From Vitellaria paradoxa (lineage: Eukaryota > Streptophyta > Magnoliopsida > Ericales > Sapotaceae), in the NCBI GenBank assembly GCA_019916065.1, contig CM034236.1, positions 20,539,508-20,603,507 on the forward strand: 64,000 nt of DNA, in the 5' to 3' direction. This document shows, one piece after another, positions 36,201-45,429 of this stretch. The notes beneath the pieces are model-generated. The model had not been told where the DNA came from and did not search any database. It worked only from the letters and a program-made list of their open reading frames with translations. How positions within the stretch are numbered: position 1 is the stretch's first letter; each line of letters starts with the position of its first letter. The translations under genes were made by a program, and so were the position numbers.

Positions 36201-39200
36201 ACACCACCGTAGTTCGTATTCGAGTCATAAAGGTAATCGTCAGTCTAAACCTTTGATGTAGTCCATATAGATAATTGGGGGTCCTTCAAGAGTTGTTTCT
36301 ATTAATGGATTTTGGTATTTTGTCATTTTTGTTGATGATTATTCACGTATGACTTAGTTGTTGCAGACATTTGGAGTCCTTCAAGAGTTGTTTCTATTAA
36401 TGGATTTTGTTATTTTGTCATTTTTGTTGAAAATTATTCACGTATGACTTGGTTTTTTTTTTTATGAAAAACCGTTCTGAGTTATTTGTAATAGTTTTAA
36501 GATTTTATAATGAAATTCTAACTCAGTTTGATAAAAAAAATATTAAAATCCTTCGCTCTGACAATGCTATTGAGTACACTCAGTCTATTATAACCCAATT
36601 TTGTGTTAACCAGGGCATCCGTCATCAAACTTCCTGTATTCGTACTTCTCAACAAAATGGTGTTGCTAAACGCAAACACCGTCATTTACTAAATGTCGCC
36701 CGCACTCTCTATTTCAATATGAATATCCTAAAACAATACTGGGGGGCTGTTGTCCTAACTGCCTGCTATCTTATTAATTGGGTTCCTTCATCCCTTCTTG
36801 ATAATCATTATTCTTTTTCCCTCTTGTGTCCTTCTATTAGTCCTTTTTCTCTCCCACCTCGTATATTTGGTTATGCCGCTTTTGTTCATGATTTGAATCC
36901 CGGTCTAGACAAACTTTCTCCTTGTGCTCGTTGTCGTGTATTTCTTGATTACTCTTGTACTCAAAAAAGTTATCGGTATTATCATCCTCCTTCTCATAAG
37001 TACTTTGTTAATGCTAATGTTACCTTTTTTGAGTCCACCCCTTATTTTTCAGATAAAAAGGAGTTTTTTTCTCATGAGAGGAAGTCTTCTCTTCCTTCTC
37101 GAGAGGGGGAGTTATCACACATTACATAAATTCCCTTTGCAAATTATCTTGAACCTTCCAATTCTAGTATGTCACCACCTTTACAAGTATACCAGCACCA
37201 TACTCGTCCTACACCTGTTACTTCTTTTTCTGTGAATCCTGATCCTCTTGAGACACCTGCTACAACTACATCTGAGATCCCTGTCTCAAGTTCTGTTGAA
37301 ACCGAGCCAACTAAGCCCCTTGAAATTGATGATCTTCCTATTGCGCTCAAGAAAGGTAAACGCATGTGTACTCAACATCTCATAGCTAAGTTTGTTTCGT
37401 ATCATCGAGTATCACCTCATTTCCAGTCCTTTGTTTGTACTTTGTCTTCTATTTCTTTTCCTACCTCTTATAAGTAGGCATTACTATCTCCTAAGTGGAA
37501 GAAAGCAATGGATGAGGAGATGTAGGTATTATTACATAATCATACATGAGAGCTTACCTCTCTTCCACTTGGGAAGAAGACAACAAGATGCTGTTGGGTA
37601 TACACAGTGAAATATTTGCCTGATGGATCTATCGAAAGATTTAAGGCTCGGTTGATAGCTAAAGGATACACCCAAACCTATGGTGTTGATTATCTAGAGA
37701 CCTTTTCACCAGTGGCTCCTCTTAATTCAGTTTGTATTCTACTACCTGTTGTGGTGAGTAAGTCATAGCCCTTATTCCAATTAGATGTTAAAAATGCCTT
37801 CTTGCATGGTGAACTTCAAGAGGAGGTATACATGGATTAGCCCCTAGATATGTTGCTACAAGCAATAAACATCTAGTTTGTCGCTTGCACAAGACTTTGT
37901 ATGAGCTTAAGTAATACCCACGGGAATGGTTTGATAGGTTCAGTTCTGCTCTTCTCAAATGTGGTTTTCAATTATCCACATCTGATCACTCAGTATTTGT
38001 GTATTAGTCATCTTCTGATATTATTATTTTGATTGTTTATGTGGATGATATCAACATCTTCGGTAATGACATTGAGAAAATTTCCGCACTAAAGAGTTAT
38101 TTGGGGAAGCAATTCAAAACCAAAGATCTTGGAGCATTACACTATTTCTTAGGGATTGACATTGCCCACTCTTTACAAGGTATTTCTCTATCTCAAAGGA
38201 AGTATGCATTCGATTTACTCTTCGAGACTGGCCGTTTGAGATCTCGCCCTGCTGATACTTCTACTAATCCTTCTGTTTATTTAGACTCTGAGAATGGTAA
38301 ACTCTTCCCTGATGTGAGAGATATTATCGACTTGTAGGTAAACTGATTTATTTTACTATGACACGACTTAACAATACATATGCGGTTGGTGTAGTCAGTC
38401 AGTTTATGCATACTCCCCGTCAACCTCACTTTGACGTCGTGTGTCGCATTCTGAGATATTTGAAGAATTCATCAGGTTAAGATTTACTCTACCGGCCTTC
38501 CACAATCATAAATGTGGTTGAATGTAGTGATGCAAATTGGGCCGGTAGTTGTTCAGATCGTCGATCTACATCCGGATATTGTATTTTTGTTAGAGGTAAG
38601 CTTGTGACTTCGCGCAGTAAGAAGCAAATAGTTGTTGCACGCTCTAGTGCCAAGACTAAGTATCGAGCTATGGCTCACACTGCGTCTGAGATACTTTGGG
38701 TTCGTTCACTTCTTCGTGATTTTGGCATTGACATTTCAGCTCCGATGTCCGTGAATTGTGATAATCAAGCTGCCATCTTCATTATTAATAATCTAGTTTT
38801 CCATGAACAAACTAAGCATATTGAAGTTGATTGCTATTTTATCCGTGATCCTCTGCTTAGGAGTGAGCTTTCTACTCCATTTGTTCCCTCGGACTCTCAA
38901 TTGGGTGACATTCTCAACAAGCCTTTGGCTCGCTTTTCCTTTCAACAGATGACTACCAAGCTAGGCATGTTTGATCTTTATGCTCTAACTTGAGGGGAAG
39001 TGTTAGCATATATATATATTTAGGATAACTATGGTGGTTAGGATAATTCTACTTTAATTCGATTTCCTTAATTAGATAAGTATGAGTTGATAAGTATCAG
39101 TTATTCATTGAAATCCTTTTTGACTTGTGATGGTTATATATACAATACGTGAGAGAAGACTAATTTAATTCTTCTCTTCTTCACCTTTTTCTTTTCTCTC

Positions 39201-42200
39201 AACTGACCAATAAGGTGGGAACCTACAACCACTACCCTTTAGGCATGCATTGGGTGAACCCATTGAACTCAAGCAATAACTCACAAATGATGTGGACTAG
39301 GTGAACCCAATGATGAGGACGGTTTTTAATCGTAAGGCCAAAAGCTTAGCCAACAACTTTTAAAGACTCCCTACAAGCATTCTTTCTTCTTTTGGATTAA
39401 AACAATGAATGATGCATTAACATTTTTCTCCAACGTACCAATCTTATAGAATTCTTCAACTATCTTCATGGTATCCTCTTTAAGAACATCCTAACAAAAA
39501 GCCCTAGTTATCCCATGATGACTAAGGACCTTATCCCCATTCAACTGCTTAAGAGCCATCCAAACTTTCTCCCCTATGAACTCCCCTTCCAGGATTAAGC
39601 ATTGGAAATAGGTGGAATTCCAACCCATCAAGGCTAGGTCTCCACTATTCCAATTCTGAAAATAGCTACGAATAGAAATCCACTATGCCTCCACGGATCT
39701 CTTCCCCATTCTCTAGCACCCTCCCATCTTTCCTCACTTTGTCGATGTGATTGAAGCGTCTATAGGCACTAGCCGTTTTATTGAAGGATTTAGTGTTCTT
39801 GTCACCATCTTTTAGCCATAAAACTTTGTACGTTTGTCACAAACACTCTTCCATTTTCACCCCCCTTCAAGTTGAAGAAAAATTTTATAAGACGATTATA
39901 AGACCTACTATGCTTGGTACAAAGTGTGAAGCCATCAAGAAATAATACTCTCATAAGATGAATGTGGCAGAAATGAGGATAAGATAGGATAAGAAATTAA
40001 TATATTTGAAAGTGAGTTGAAATGGCACTGACATAAGAAAAGTCGAAAGAAGATTGTTTGTAGACCCAAGTTTAAATAGACTAAAATTATAAAGAAATAC
40101 CTAATTTCTTATAATTTCATGGAAAATATAACCCATAACAAAAATGAATGGAGGAGGATTCATATAGCCAACCCCAACTTGTTTGAGATTAAAGCTGTTG
40201 AGTTGAGTAAAAAAATTAATAAACATATTTTTTTTTTCATTTGGGGATAAATTAACTCCGCCTATGTTGGGGTATCCTTGACATAACCGGTCCCAAGTCC
40301 AGACAACGGAGGAGGGTTGTGCGTTAGGTATCCGACAGCCAACACAATATTCAGTCGGATTTTTTTTCATGGATTTGACACCCAAGACCCCACCTAGTGA
40401 GAAAAGGCTTAGTTTGGTTTGGTTTGGTTTGGTTTGGGGATAAATTAACAAACACCAAAAGCTATCTAGATGAGCATCTCTTATTCCACCACCAAACACA
40501 TTTTATTCCCAATCTCAACTACACTTGCACTAAAACAAAAAATTGACATAAAAGCCCACATCTAATGGCATTTGCTTGAAATTGCTGCAAAAATCTAATT
40601 TTCAGAGCACTAGTAGGTAATGTCACTGAGACAATGAGATTCACCTGATGATATGCCAATCACCTAATGAAATTCACCTAGATTTATCCTTCTATTTGGA
40701 CACCTGACCCATACCGCACTCTTGTGCTACAATAGCTTTCATTTTCCTAGGTTTACTCAAATTTATTTTTGGCATTTTCTCAGACCTTACCAATTAAGAC
40801 AAGAACCTTCCAAGACATGTATCTTGTTATTGTGTTAATTTCAATTACAATTTTTACCAACATTTACTTAGAAATCTCTAAATCTAACTTAGTTGCAATA
40901 GTTAATCCAAAGTCACCTAGTGATACAGCAGCAGCCATGCTAGAACACATAAAATTTGACAGAAGTGATTTTCTATTTTTAGTTTTCAATTCGGAAATAC
41001 GAAAATGTAGAAAATGTGTCACATTACAATATCATTAATGTATTGGTGGTTAACAACACCCATCAGTATTGTTTACTAAATAATGTTGCTCCTATTTCCT
41101 ATAGATAACCAAATGCACTCTGTCTCATGTTCATGGGGTGTTTGTGCCAAAGGTACGGCAAGATCACATATTTTTAATCTAATGCTAGTTCTTACATAAA
41201 TCATGCAATGGTCTCAAGTTAAAAAGAAAAATTTTTTCAAATAAAATTTCATTTTCCGCCATTGATTATCTCTCTAAATTTCCCTCTCACCCATAACTCT
41301 TCCTCAGCCACAGCAGCAAATGAACCCAGTAACAGCTCACTGGAAAACTAAAAGCAGCTCGCTTTCGCTCTCCCTCCCTGATAATGATTTGTTTACAATC
41401 AATGGACATCCATTTTCTTTTTTTCATTTTTTGGGAGAGAAAGGGAAAAAAATTTCAGAAATGGAGGAATACAACCAACAACCTCTCTTTCTTCCCTCAA
41501 GAAAGAGAACTACGTAGATAGAAGGGGCGATTTTCAAGGAAAGAAAAAGAAAAGAAAAGTTGAGGGTGAGAGGGAACACAATAGACGAGGAGGAGTTGAG
41601 AGAGAGAGAGAGGAAATACAAGAATTGTTAAGATAATAGAGATGGTGTTGAGGGTGAGAGAACAGTAAACAGAAAATTAATTTTTTTTTTTTTTTTGAGA
41701 AAAAAATTAGTTTTACTTTTGGACATAGATGATTATATGAGACACTAACCATTATATTAAAAAAAAAAAAAAAGTGCTCCTGCTGTGCCTTTGGCATGTC
41801 AAACCCAAACAAAACCCTCTCTCTCTTTAGATCTTACCTAGTTAGTCCTTACTCAGAATTTGTTCTTTTTTCAAAAGAAAGTCATTAATAATAGTTGACC
41901 AATATCTTACAACAACCATTGGCATTTTGTAAATTGGCCCTCCCCTTACATGTTCGGAAATTTCTTATTCAGAACATGAGCTTTTTGGATAAGTAATACA
42001 AAATTTCACACGTGATTTTTTTTTTTAAGGGAATAATTTTAGAATAACATGTAATGGGGCTGCTCCAAATCTTCAAACAGGCCTTCACCAATCTCTGGTG
42101 TTGCCTTTATATGCTAGTACAAAAATAATATACGAATATTACCCATCAAAATAGAAAATAACACAACTTTTATTAGTATATTTTATTTTTTATTTATAAT

Positions 42201-43511
42201 TATTTCTTAATTCTATATTGGATGTTATATCCATGTAGTTTTATTACTCTTTTATGAAAATTATTTTTACTTTTGAGATCATAGTAGCTACCTGCTAAAC
42301 CAACTTAAATTAATTATATAAGGCAAGTATGAGAACCCATCCCAGGTATGCAGATGATTTTTTTTTTTTTTTTAATTAGGAACGGGGTAGGATTGAGCCA
42401 AACCCATCTCTTTGCCATCCCATCGTGGAAAGCAATTTATTCGTTTTTGTATTAAAAATTATATATTATCTTTATTTATATCTATTTTAGAAATTTTAAT
42501 CTACAAAAATAAATTAGAATTTTAGGTCTTAAAATTCCTAATTCCTAAAATATAAAAAATCTAAACAATAAGCATCCAATAAACGTAAATAATAAATTTA
42601 TTATCTCATGATTTAATAATGATTCTTTCTTTGAAATTATAATGTGTTTCATGTGTATAGTGTATTTAAGTGACAGTCACGTGTTTGTCCAGAAGGTAAA
42701 TATTTAAATTACAAGCAGAAGGAAGACGAGTGCTCTCACTGGAAGGTTTGGCTATACAATTTCAGCCACAATGTTGTTGGCATCCTTACACCCGAAAAAA
42801 ATAAAAATAAAATAACATAAATAAAAAGATGAAGCTCTTGTATGTAAATAAAACGGGAAAGCTCAGCCAGGCTGTAAAATAAAATAAAATCCAAATATCT
42901 CAAAGCTTGGCCAAAAGCAAAAGAACTCAGAGAAAAGCAGAACTGGTTTAAACTTTTGATTGAATATCAATCCCTAGAACTTTAACCTTGGCACTTTCAA
43001 TATTTTACCCTTTCTGGTATTGTATTGGGATAGGGATGGGAGTTGATTATTTGTTGTGGTTATATTCAGCACAAAATCCAAGTGAACCCTTCACCAGCAT
43101 CTCAGACATCGATTGGGGCAATGCCCCAAAATATAGATCAATTGCCTGGGCACTTCATGCCAAATAATTACTGCCATATGGGTATAAAACAAGTGCCTTT
43201 GCCATAAAACTACAAACAAATTAATGTTGTGCAAAAATAAAAAATAAAAAAGAGGAACACAAATTATTTGATCGTCTGCTTAGTCTAAAACACATTTTAG
43301 TCTATAACAAATATCATAAGAGGGCATACATATTGCATAGCATAAACCCACAAATCCAAAATAAAAGGAAAATAAGGGGGAAAAAAGGAAACAGTTTCAA
43401 CAAAGAGAGTCAAAACCTCAAAAGCTTGAAAGCCATCAAACCCACATACTCAAGTCAAATAAACAAGGATCGTTGCACATATAAAGTACACCACTGTATA
43501 TAATACACACA

Positions 43512-43545
<34 letters not shown>

Positions 43546-43624
43546 TGACCTGGCTTATGATCTTAAGAGTAACAGCATCGCTAGGCTTGGGCTTACCATT
43601 GGCCGGAACAGAAGTGCTTGACAT
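27129..43624 (-). CDS. SUMO: Divergent SUMO (small ubiquitin-related modifier), three exons
   Basis: Exons 43624-43550, 30579-30430 and 27227-27129 (25 + 50 + 33 codons with stop) give 107 residues; all junctions are GT-AG in phase 0. Seen: a short charged N-tail, [26 protein letters not shown] (the conserved SUMO start of the beta-grasp), [19 protein letters not shown], then [12 protein letters not shown] and a glycine run at residues 92-95 followed by a 12-residue tail. Family knowledge: SUMO is processed after Gly-Gly and attached to lysines of target proteins, largely nuclear, via E1, Ubc9 and ligases. Odd: introns of 12970 and 3202 bp full of transposons; substitutions against the canonical [22 protein letters not shown] region; MSHMEGGGG replaces the usual HQTGG end. 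It may be a plant SUMO variant or a weakly expressed or decaying copy. The open frame over all exons argues against a simple pseudogene. Confidence 0.85.
27500..29640 (-). pseudogene. LINE ORF1-like relic (RRM plus DUF4283-like region)
   Basis: Minus-strand fragments in several frames. Near 29330-29554 an RRM-like piece reads [12 protein letters not shown] and [10 protein letters not shown]. Further on, [23 protein letters not shown] and [17 protein letters not shown] (about 29100-29330) match the architecture of plant L1-type LINE ORF1 or related DUF4283 proteins. Then come a low-conservation tail (28666-28944) and [11 protein letters not shown] (27.9 kb). Multiple stops; inactive. No endonuclease or RT follows on this copy, so it is separate from the ORF2 relic in intron 1. 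Confidence 0.7.
28087..28484. mobile_element. hAT-like MITE inside the LINE ORF1 relic
   Basis: Ends TAGGGGTGAAATTGG and AAATTTACACCCCTT are imperfect inverted repeats. The flanks CATGAAAG (28079-28086) and CCTGGAAG (28485-28492) match at 6 of 8 bases, as an aged 8 bp duplication. The interior repeats CGGTTAT/TACCGATA-type words. About 400 bp, no ORF. Confidence 0.65.
29782..29903 (-). mobile_element. tRNA-derived SINE with 14 bp target duplications
   Basis: On the minus strand it begins near AGAGAAAGTGCCTTGGCTGA, with a Pol III box A-like TGGCTGAAGTGG and a box B-like GGTTCAACACC about 33 bases apart, and ends in poly-A (poly-T 29782-29802). The flanks GGACCAAAGTATTG (29768-29781) and GGATCAAAGTATTG (29904-29917) differ at one base. 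Short length, A/B boxes, A-tail and TSD together define a SINE. It needs LINE enzymes to move. Confidence 0.85.
29990..30400 (+). pseudogene. Unidentified coding-like relic next to SUMO exon 2
   Basis: A GC-normal, codon-like stretch on the plus strand with frame changes. One frame reads [20 protein letters not shown] and [21 protein letters not shown] do not recognise it. It may be part of a retroelement or a captured gene fragment; it stops about 30 bases before the SUMO exon 2 donor. Confidence 0.3.
30430..30579 (-). CDS. SUMO: SUMO exon 2 (core of the beta-grasp fold)
   Basis: Exactly 50 codons between acceptor GACTGCAG|GATGGG and donor GACAAG|GTAATT. It encodes [32 protein letters not shown] and [14 protein letters not shown]. 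This is the clearest SUMO segment, and the exon boundaries match the plant SUMO pattern. Confidence 0.9.
30619..30657. repeat. T15-G18 homopolymer tract near the SUMO exon 2 acceptor
   Basis: Plus strand T15 (30619-30633), G18 (30634-30651), A, G5. In the transcript this is C-rich then A-rich, starting about 40 bases upstream of the exon 2 3' splice site, where the polypyrimidine tract and branch point lie. Run length may be polymorphic or a sequencing uncertainty. Confidence 0.8.
32250..33810 (-). pseudogene. LINE (L1-type) ORF2 relic, RT core and 3' part
   Basis: Minus strand. Near 33700-33800 it reads [19 protein letters not shown] (typical LINE RT). At 33287-33541 it reads [21 protein letters not shown] and the catalytic-type HLLFADDYY (FADD). 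Many stops and frame changes. A 49 bp tandem duplication (33055-33103/33104-33152) lies inside. The 3' end and A-tail are not clearly defined. The relic continues at 39205 on the far side of the inserted copia element. Confidence 0.85.
33055..33152. repeat. 49 bp perfect tandem duplication
   Basis: The unit starting AGTCATGTGAGAAGCACCCA occurs at 33055-33103 and again at 33104-33152 with no differences seen, so it is a recent event within the LINE relic. Confidence 0.9.
33811..34011 (+). repeat. 5' LTR of the copia element
   Basis: TGTTAGCATATATATATTTA at the start. About 200 bp, matched by 39001-39204 with a few substitutions. Contains the A/T-rich GGTTATATATACAATA, a likely TATA region (about 33943-33958). 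Confidence 0.9.
34012..34023 (+). other. Primer binding site of the copia element
   Basis: TAGTATCAAAGC just after the LTR resembles the initiator-Met tRNA complementary site TGGTATCAGAGC with two changes consistent with decay. Confidence 0.65.
34623..35545 (+). pseudogene. copia gag (UBN2-type) with degenerate zinc knuckle
   Basis: Starts [36 protein letters not shown] is the usual copia gag opening. A stop and frame changes interrupt it near 34846 and 34925-35045. The second part (35048-35545) reads [16 protein letters not shown], then a Gly/Ser-rich stretch and [19 protein letters not shown], where zinc-knuckle cysteines are lost. Confidence 0.85.
36100..37129 (+). pseudogene. copia pre-integrase and integrase relic
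   Basis: GAG-pre-integrase remnants read [14 protein letters not shown] and [14 protein letters not shown] (about 36100-36240). The integrase core follows, with FVDDYSRMT, the acidic [11 protein letters not shown] and the [20 protein letters not shown] block (36540-36710). Stops and a 90 bp internal duplication (36280-36453) break the frame. Confidence 0.88.
36280..36453. repeat. About 90 bp tandem duplication within integrase
   Basis: TCCTTCAAGAGTTGTTTCTA occurs near 36282 and 36377, each followed by the same ATTAATGGATTTTG...TTATTCACGTATGACTT sequence with a few differences. It repeats the integrase [12 protein letters not shown] coding block. Confidence 0.85.
37470..38340 (+). pseudogene. 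copia reverse transcriptase relic
   Basis: Fragments in copia RT order: [13 protein letters not shown] (37487-37525), [19 protein letters not shown], then [14 protein letters not shown] with the catalytic YVDD at about 38038-38049, and [15 protein letters not shown]. Interrupted by stops, including one near 38008. Confidence 0.9.
38502..38993 (+). pseudogene. copia RNase H domain
   Basis: [46 protein letters not shown] and [11 protein letters not shown] are the standard RNase H landmarks of plant copia elements. It ends with a TGA at the polypurine tract TGAGGGGAAG before the 3' LTR. Confidence 0.92.
39001..39204 (+). repeat. 3' LTR of the copia element
   Basis: Starts TGTTAGCATATATATATATT after TTGAGGGGAAG. 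Aligns over its length with 33811-34011, with substitutions such as GATAACTATGG versus GATAACGATGG. The exact right end is inferred from the aligned end and the likely TSD. Confidence 0.9.
39205..39895 (-). pseudogene. LINE ORF2 relic, upstream part (split by copia)
   Basis: The minus strand reads [20 protein letters not shown] and then [19 protein letters not shown] (about 39690-39815), the linker just upstream of L1-type [22 protein letters not shown] and [13 protein letters not shown] follow (about 39400-39490). It is the N-terminal continuation of 32250-33810 and shows that the copia element landed inside RT. No endonuclease domain is seen, so it is 5'-truncated. Confidence 0.85.
40152..40207 (+). 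repeat. RTE-type LINE 3' tail fragment
   Basis: GATTCATATAGCCAACCCCA followed by ACTTGTTTGAGATTAAAGC resembles the conserved 3' end of plant RTE LINEs (family knowledge), which usually ends in GTTGTTG-type repeats; here GTTGAGTTGAGT follows. Only the tail is present. Confidence 0.5.
40230..40420 (-). repeat. SINE-like or other dispersed repeat fragment
   Basis: The minus strand holds CTCACTAGGTGGGGTCTTGG, GTGTTGGCTGTCGGATACC, CGCACAACCCTCCTCCGTTG and CATAGGCGGAGTTAATTT, phrases I associate with widely dispersed plant repeats. The class is uncertain. Confidence 0.4.
40420..43419. other. Unassigned DNA in the 5' part of SUMO intron 1
   Basis: No gene recognised. Contains (TTTGG)n at about 40411-40438, an 89-codon frame at 40769-41038 with no family features, a purine-rich block at 41.5-41.7 kb with T and A runs, and A/T-rich sequence. 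Short frames here look like chance or low-complexity readings. Confidence 0.6.
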
Positions 43625-45080
43625 TGTTGGAGACTGCAAACCTAGGGTTCTAATTCCTTAGTTGCAGACAAAATGGAGAAGCTGAATCGTTTAGCAATGA
43701 TATAATTAGCATGGAATTGATTAACATATAAAGACCAAAACGGCTTTTGCCTCCAAACTCGAAAATTTTCCCCTCTCTCTACTTTTTCGGACGGAAATGG
43801 AAATCAGTCTGAAAATAAGTACTTGAACATCAGAAAATAGACAACCAGAAAAAGGAATTGATTACATGCGCTTGTGTCTGTTGCTCTGCCATGTGTTGGT
43901 GAGGTTGCAGCACAGTAAACAAGTGAGCTTTCGTTTTGTTCTCCCTCTTGGCATCCAAACAATTCTCTTTCACGGAAAGCAGGGACTCATGCAAAACGGG
44001 TCGGATCGGAGATTTGACCCAGCCATTGGCATGCCCTCGCTCGAATTGAGTTAGGATTAAAAAAATTTGTCCCTGACCCGTTAAGCTGTCGATTTATTTT
44101 TTTAAATATTTTTTGTTTTTTCTATAAAATTTATAAATACAAATAAAACTTATATGAGCACGTTGAATCAATAAATTTTATTAAAAAACAAATAATTACA
44201 TAACAAGTATTAAATTCAAATTACAAATATAGATTTTTAATTACAAACTTATCAAATAAAAACTCATTACAAATTTACAATTATAAAGTGATATATTTTT
44301 TAATTACAATTGTAGAATGAATGATAAAAATTAATATATAATTCTAATTACAAAAATTCTCAAATAAAAACTAATTACAAATTTATAATTATAGAATGAT
44401 AGAGTCAATAATTAAGTGCATCACTTCATGTCTTGTACATCTAAACTAGATTGGCACCTATAAACCTGATTATCATTTGCAAAATATAATTCTATTTATA
44501 ATTAATCAATCACATTACTATGTTCTTCTATTTCGCCTAAATATACTGCTTCTAAACTAAGGTTAATTTTTTTTATTTTTATCGATTTCCTGTTTTTTTT
44601 TTTTTCAATAAGATACCAATATTGTAAATACACTAGTAAAGAAAGCGCGTGCACACCTTATTTAATTTTAATATCTCTAAAAAAATATTTAATTTAAAAC
44701 ATGAACAAATAACCTATGTACTACTAACTTTTTTAATAGATTAATATTTGTAAAAATGTATTAAATTTAAGTAATTAAATGCACTAATATCAAATTATAA
44801 TAGTTAAAATTTATATATTTTTGAGAAATTTTTATGAAGTTCTTATTTTTCATTAAAAATAAAAAATTAGAACTTTTTCTTAATCTTGGTATTTATGTCT
44901 TATAAATAAGAAAAAAATAATGAGATAATGTTAAAATTGAATCATTTATAATAAAATAGTGTAATAAAGAGAAAAAGGCAGATATAGCCAAGCTACACAT
45001 TTACAATTTAAAAGAAAAAATGTAAATAATCTATTAAAAATTAGTATTTATTTGAAATAATAAAATTTTTTAATTACTAA
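43420..45080 (-). repeat. Tandem unit A: SUMO promoter, 5' UTR, exon 1 and start of intron 1
   Basis: Starts AAAGCTTGAAAGCCATC and runs about 1.66 kb to the next unit start at 45080. It holds the (CA)n(GA)n tract, exon 1, the leader (with AACCCTAG near 43640-43650, a telo-box-like word) and about 1.4 kb of upstream A/T-rich DNA. Units B and C repeat the whole order, so this is a tandem segmental duplication. A is the only unit with an intact exon 1, and it is the one closest to exon 2. Confidence 0.88.
43550..43624 (-). CDS. SUMO: SUMO exon 1
   Basis: ATG at 43624-43622; reads [20 protein letters not shown] and KIISQ to donor CAG|GTCATC. A CT/GT microsatellite follows the donor immediately (43502-43546 region). 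Two damaged copies of this exon lie upstream at 45355-45429 and 55532-55606. Confidence 0.85.
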
Positions 45081-45171
45081 ATGCTTGAAATCCATCAAAT
45101 CTACGTACTCAAGTCAAATAAACAAGGATCCTTGCACATATAAATTAAACATATATTTGTACACCACTATA

Positions 45172-45309
45172 AATGTATTTGGAATGACAAAAATTGAGAT
45201 AATTTGAGATAAGTTGTAGATTTGTAATTCGTATAGTGAGATAAAATGTGAATAACTTTTAGAGATTTTCATAAATTTTTAAAATTTTTCACCAAGCCAA
45301 ACACACCCT
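45172..45309 (-). mobile_element. MITE family M1-like insertion present only in unit B
   Basis: Units A and C read CACCACT(G/A)TATATAATA at this point. B instead has about 138 extra bases ending CACCAAGCCAAACACACCC. The reverse complement resembles family M1 (AAAATCTCTAAAAGTTATTC, ACTTATCTCAAATTATCTCA). The empty sites in the sister units prove insertion after the duplication; the flanks are TA-rich. Confidence 0.75.
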
Positions 45310-45354
45310 ATATATAGTACAACACATAGAGAGAAAAGAGAGAGAGAGAGAGAC

Positions 45355-45429
45355 CTAGCTTGTGATCTTATGAGTAACAACAACACTAGGCTTGGGCTTA
45401 CCATTAGCCAGAACAGAATTGCTAGACAT
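45355..45429 (-). pseudogene. SUMO exon 1 pseudocopy in unit B
   Basis: 75 bases aligned to exon 1 of unit A. Reads [20 protein letters not shown] and KITS, then TAG in place of the final CAG, directly before GTCTCT. The stop sits at the last codon of the exon, so this copy could not splice into a SUMO reading frame. Confidence 0.85.

Larger units (their letters stand above)
33811..39204 (+). mobile_element. Near full-length Ty1/copia retrotransposon (5.4 kb)
   Basis: Two LTRs of about 200 bp (33811-34011 and 39001-39204), a PBS, gag, integrase, RT and RNase H in the Ty1/copia order and a polypurine tract. It is inserted into the LINE ORF2 relic: LINE homology resumes on both sides. Flanks TACCA (33806-33810) and GACCA (39205-39209) fit a 5 bp target duplication with one change. 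The LTRs differ at several positions and the ORFs carry stops, so it is old and inactive. Its orientation is opposite to SUMO. Confidence 0.92.
30580..43549 (-). other. SUMO intron 1 (12970 bp)
   Basis: From the acceptor side: a poly-T/poly-G tract (30619-30657), A/T-rich DNA to 32.2 kb with a T20 run at 31511-31530, a LINE ORF2 relic split by a complete copia element (33811-39204), an RTE tail and a repeat block at 40.15-40.42 kb, then about 3 kb of unremarkable A/T-rich sequence with poly-A/T and purine tracts (41.2-41.8 kb) to the exon 1 donor. Confidence 0.75.

Noticed and set aside
40769..41038. 89-codon plus-strand frame as a small gene
   Set aside because: No recognised motif, no supporting promoter or splice context, and it lies within the SUMO intron. 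Chance ORF is more likely.
45355..45429. Units B and C as two further SUMO genes
   Set aside because: Each has a stop in the exon 1 copy and neither has its own exon 2 or 3 nearby.
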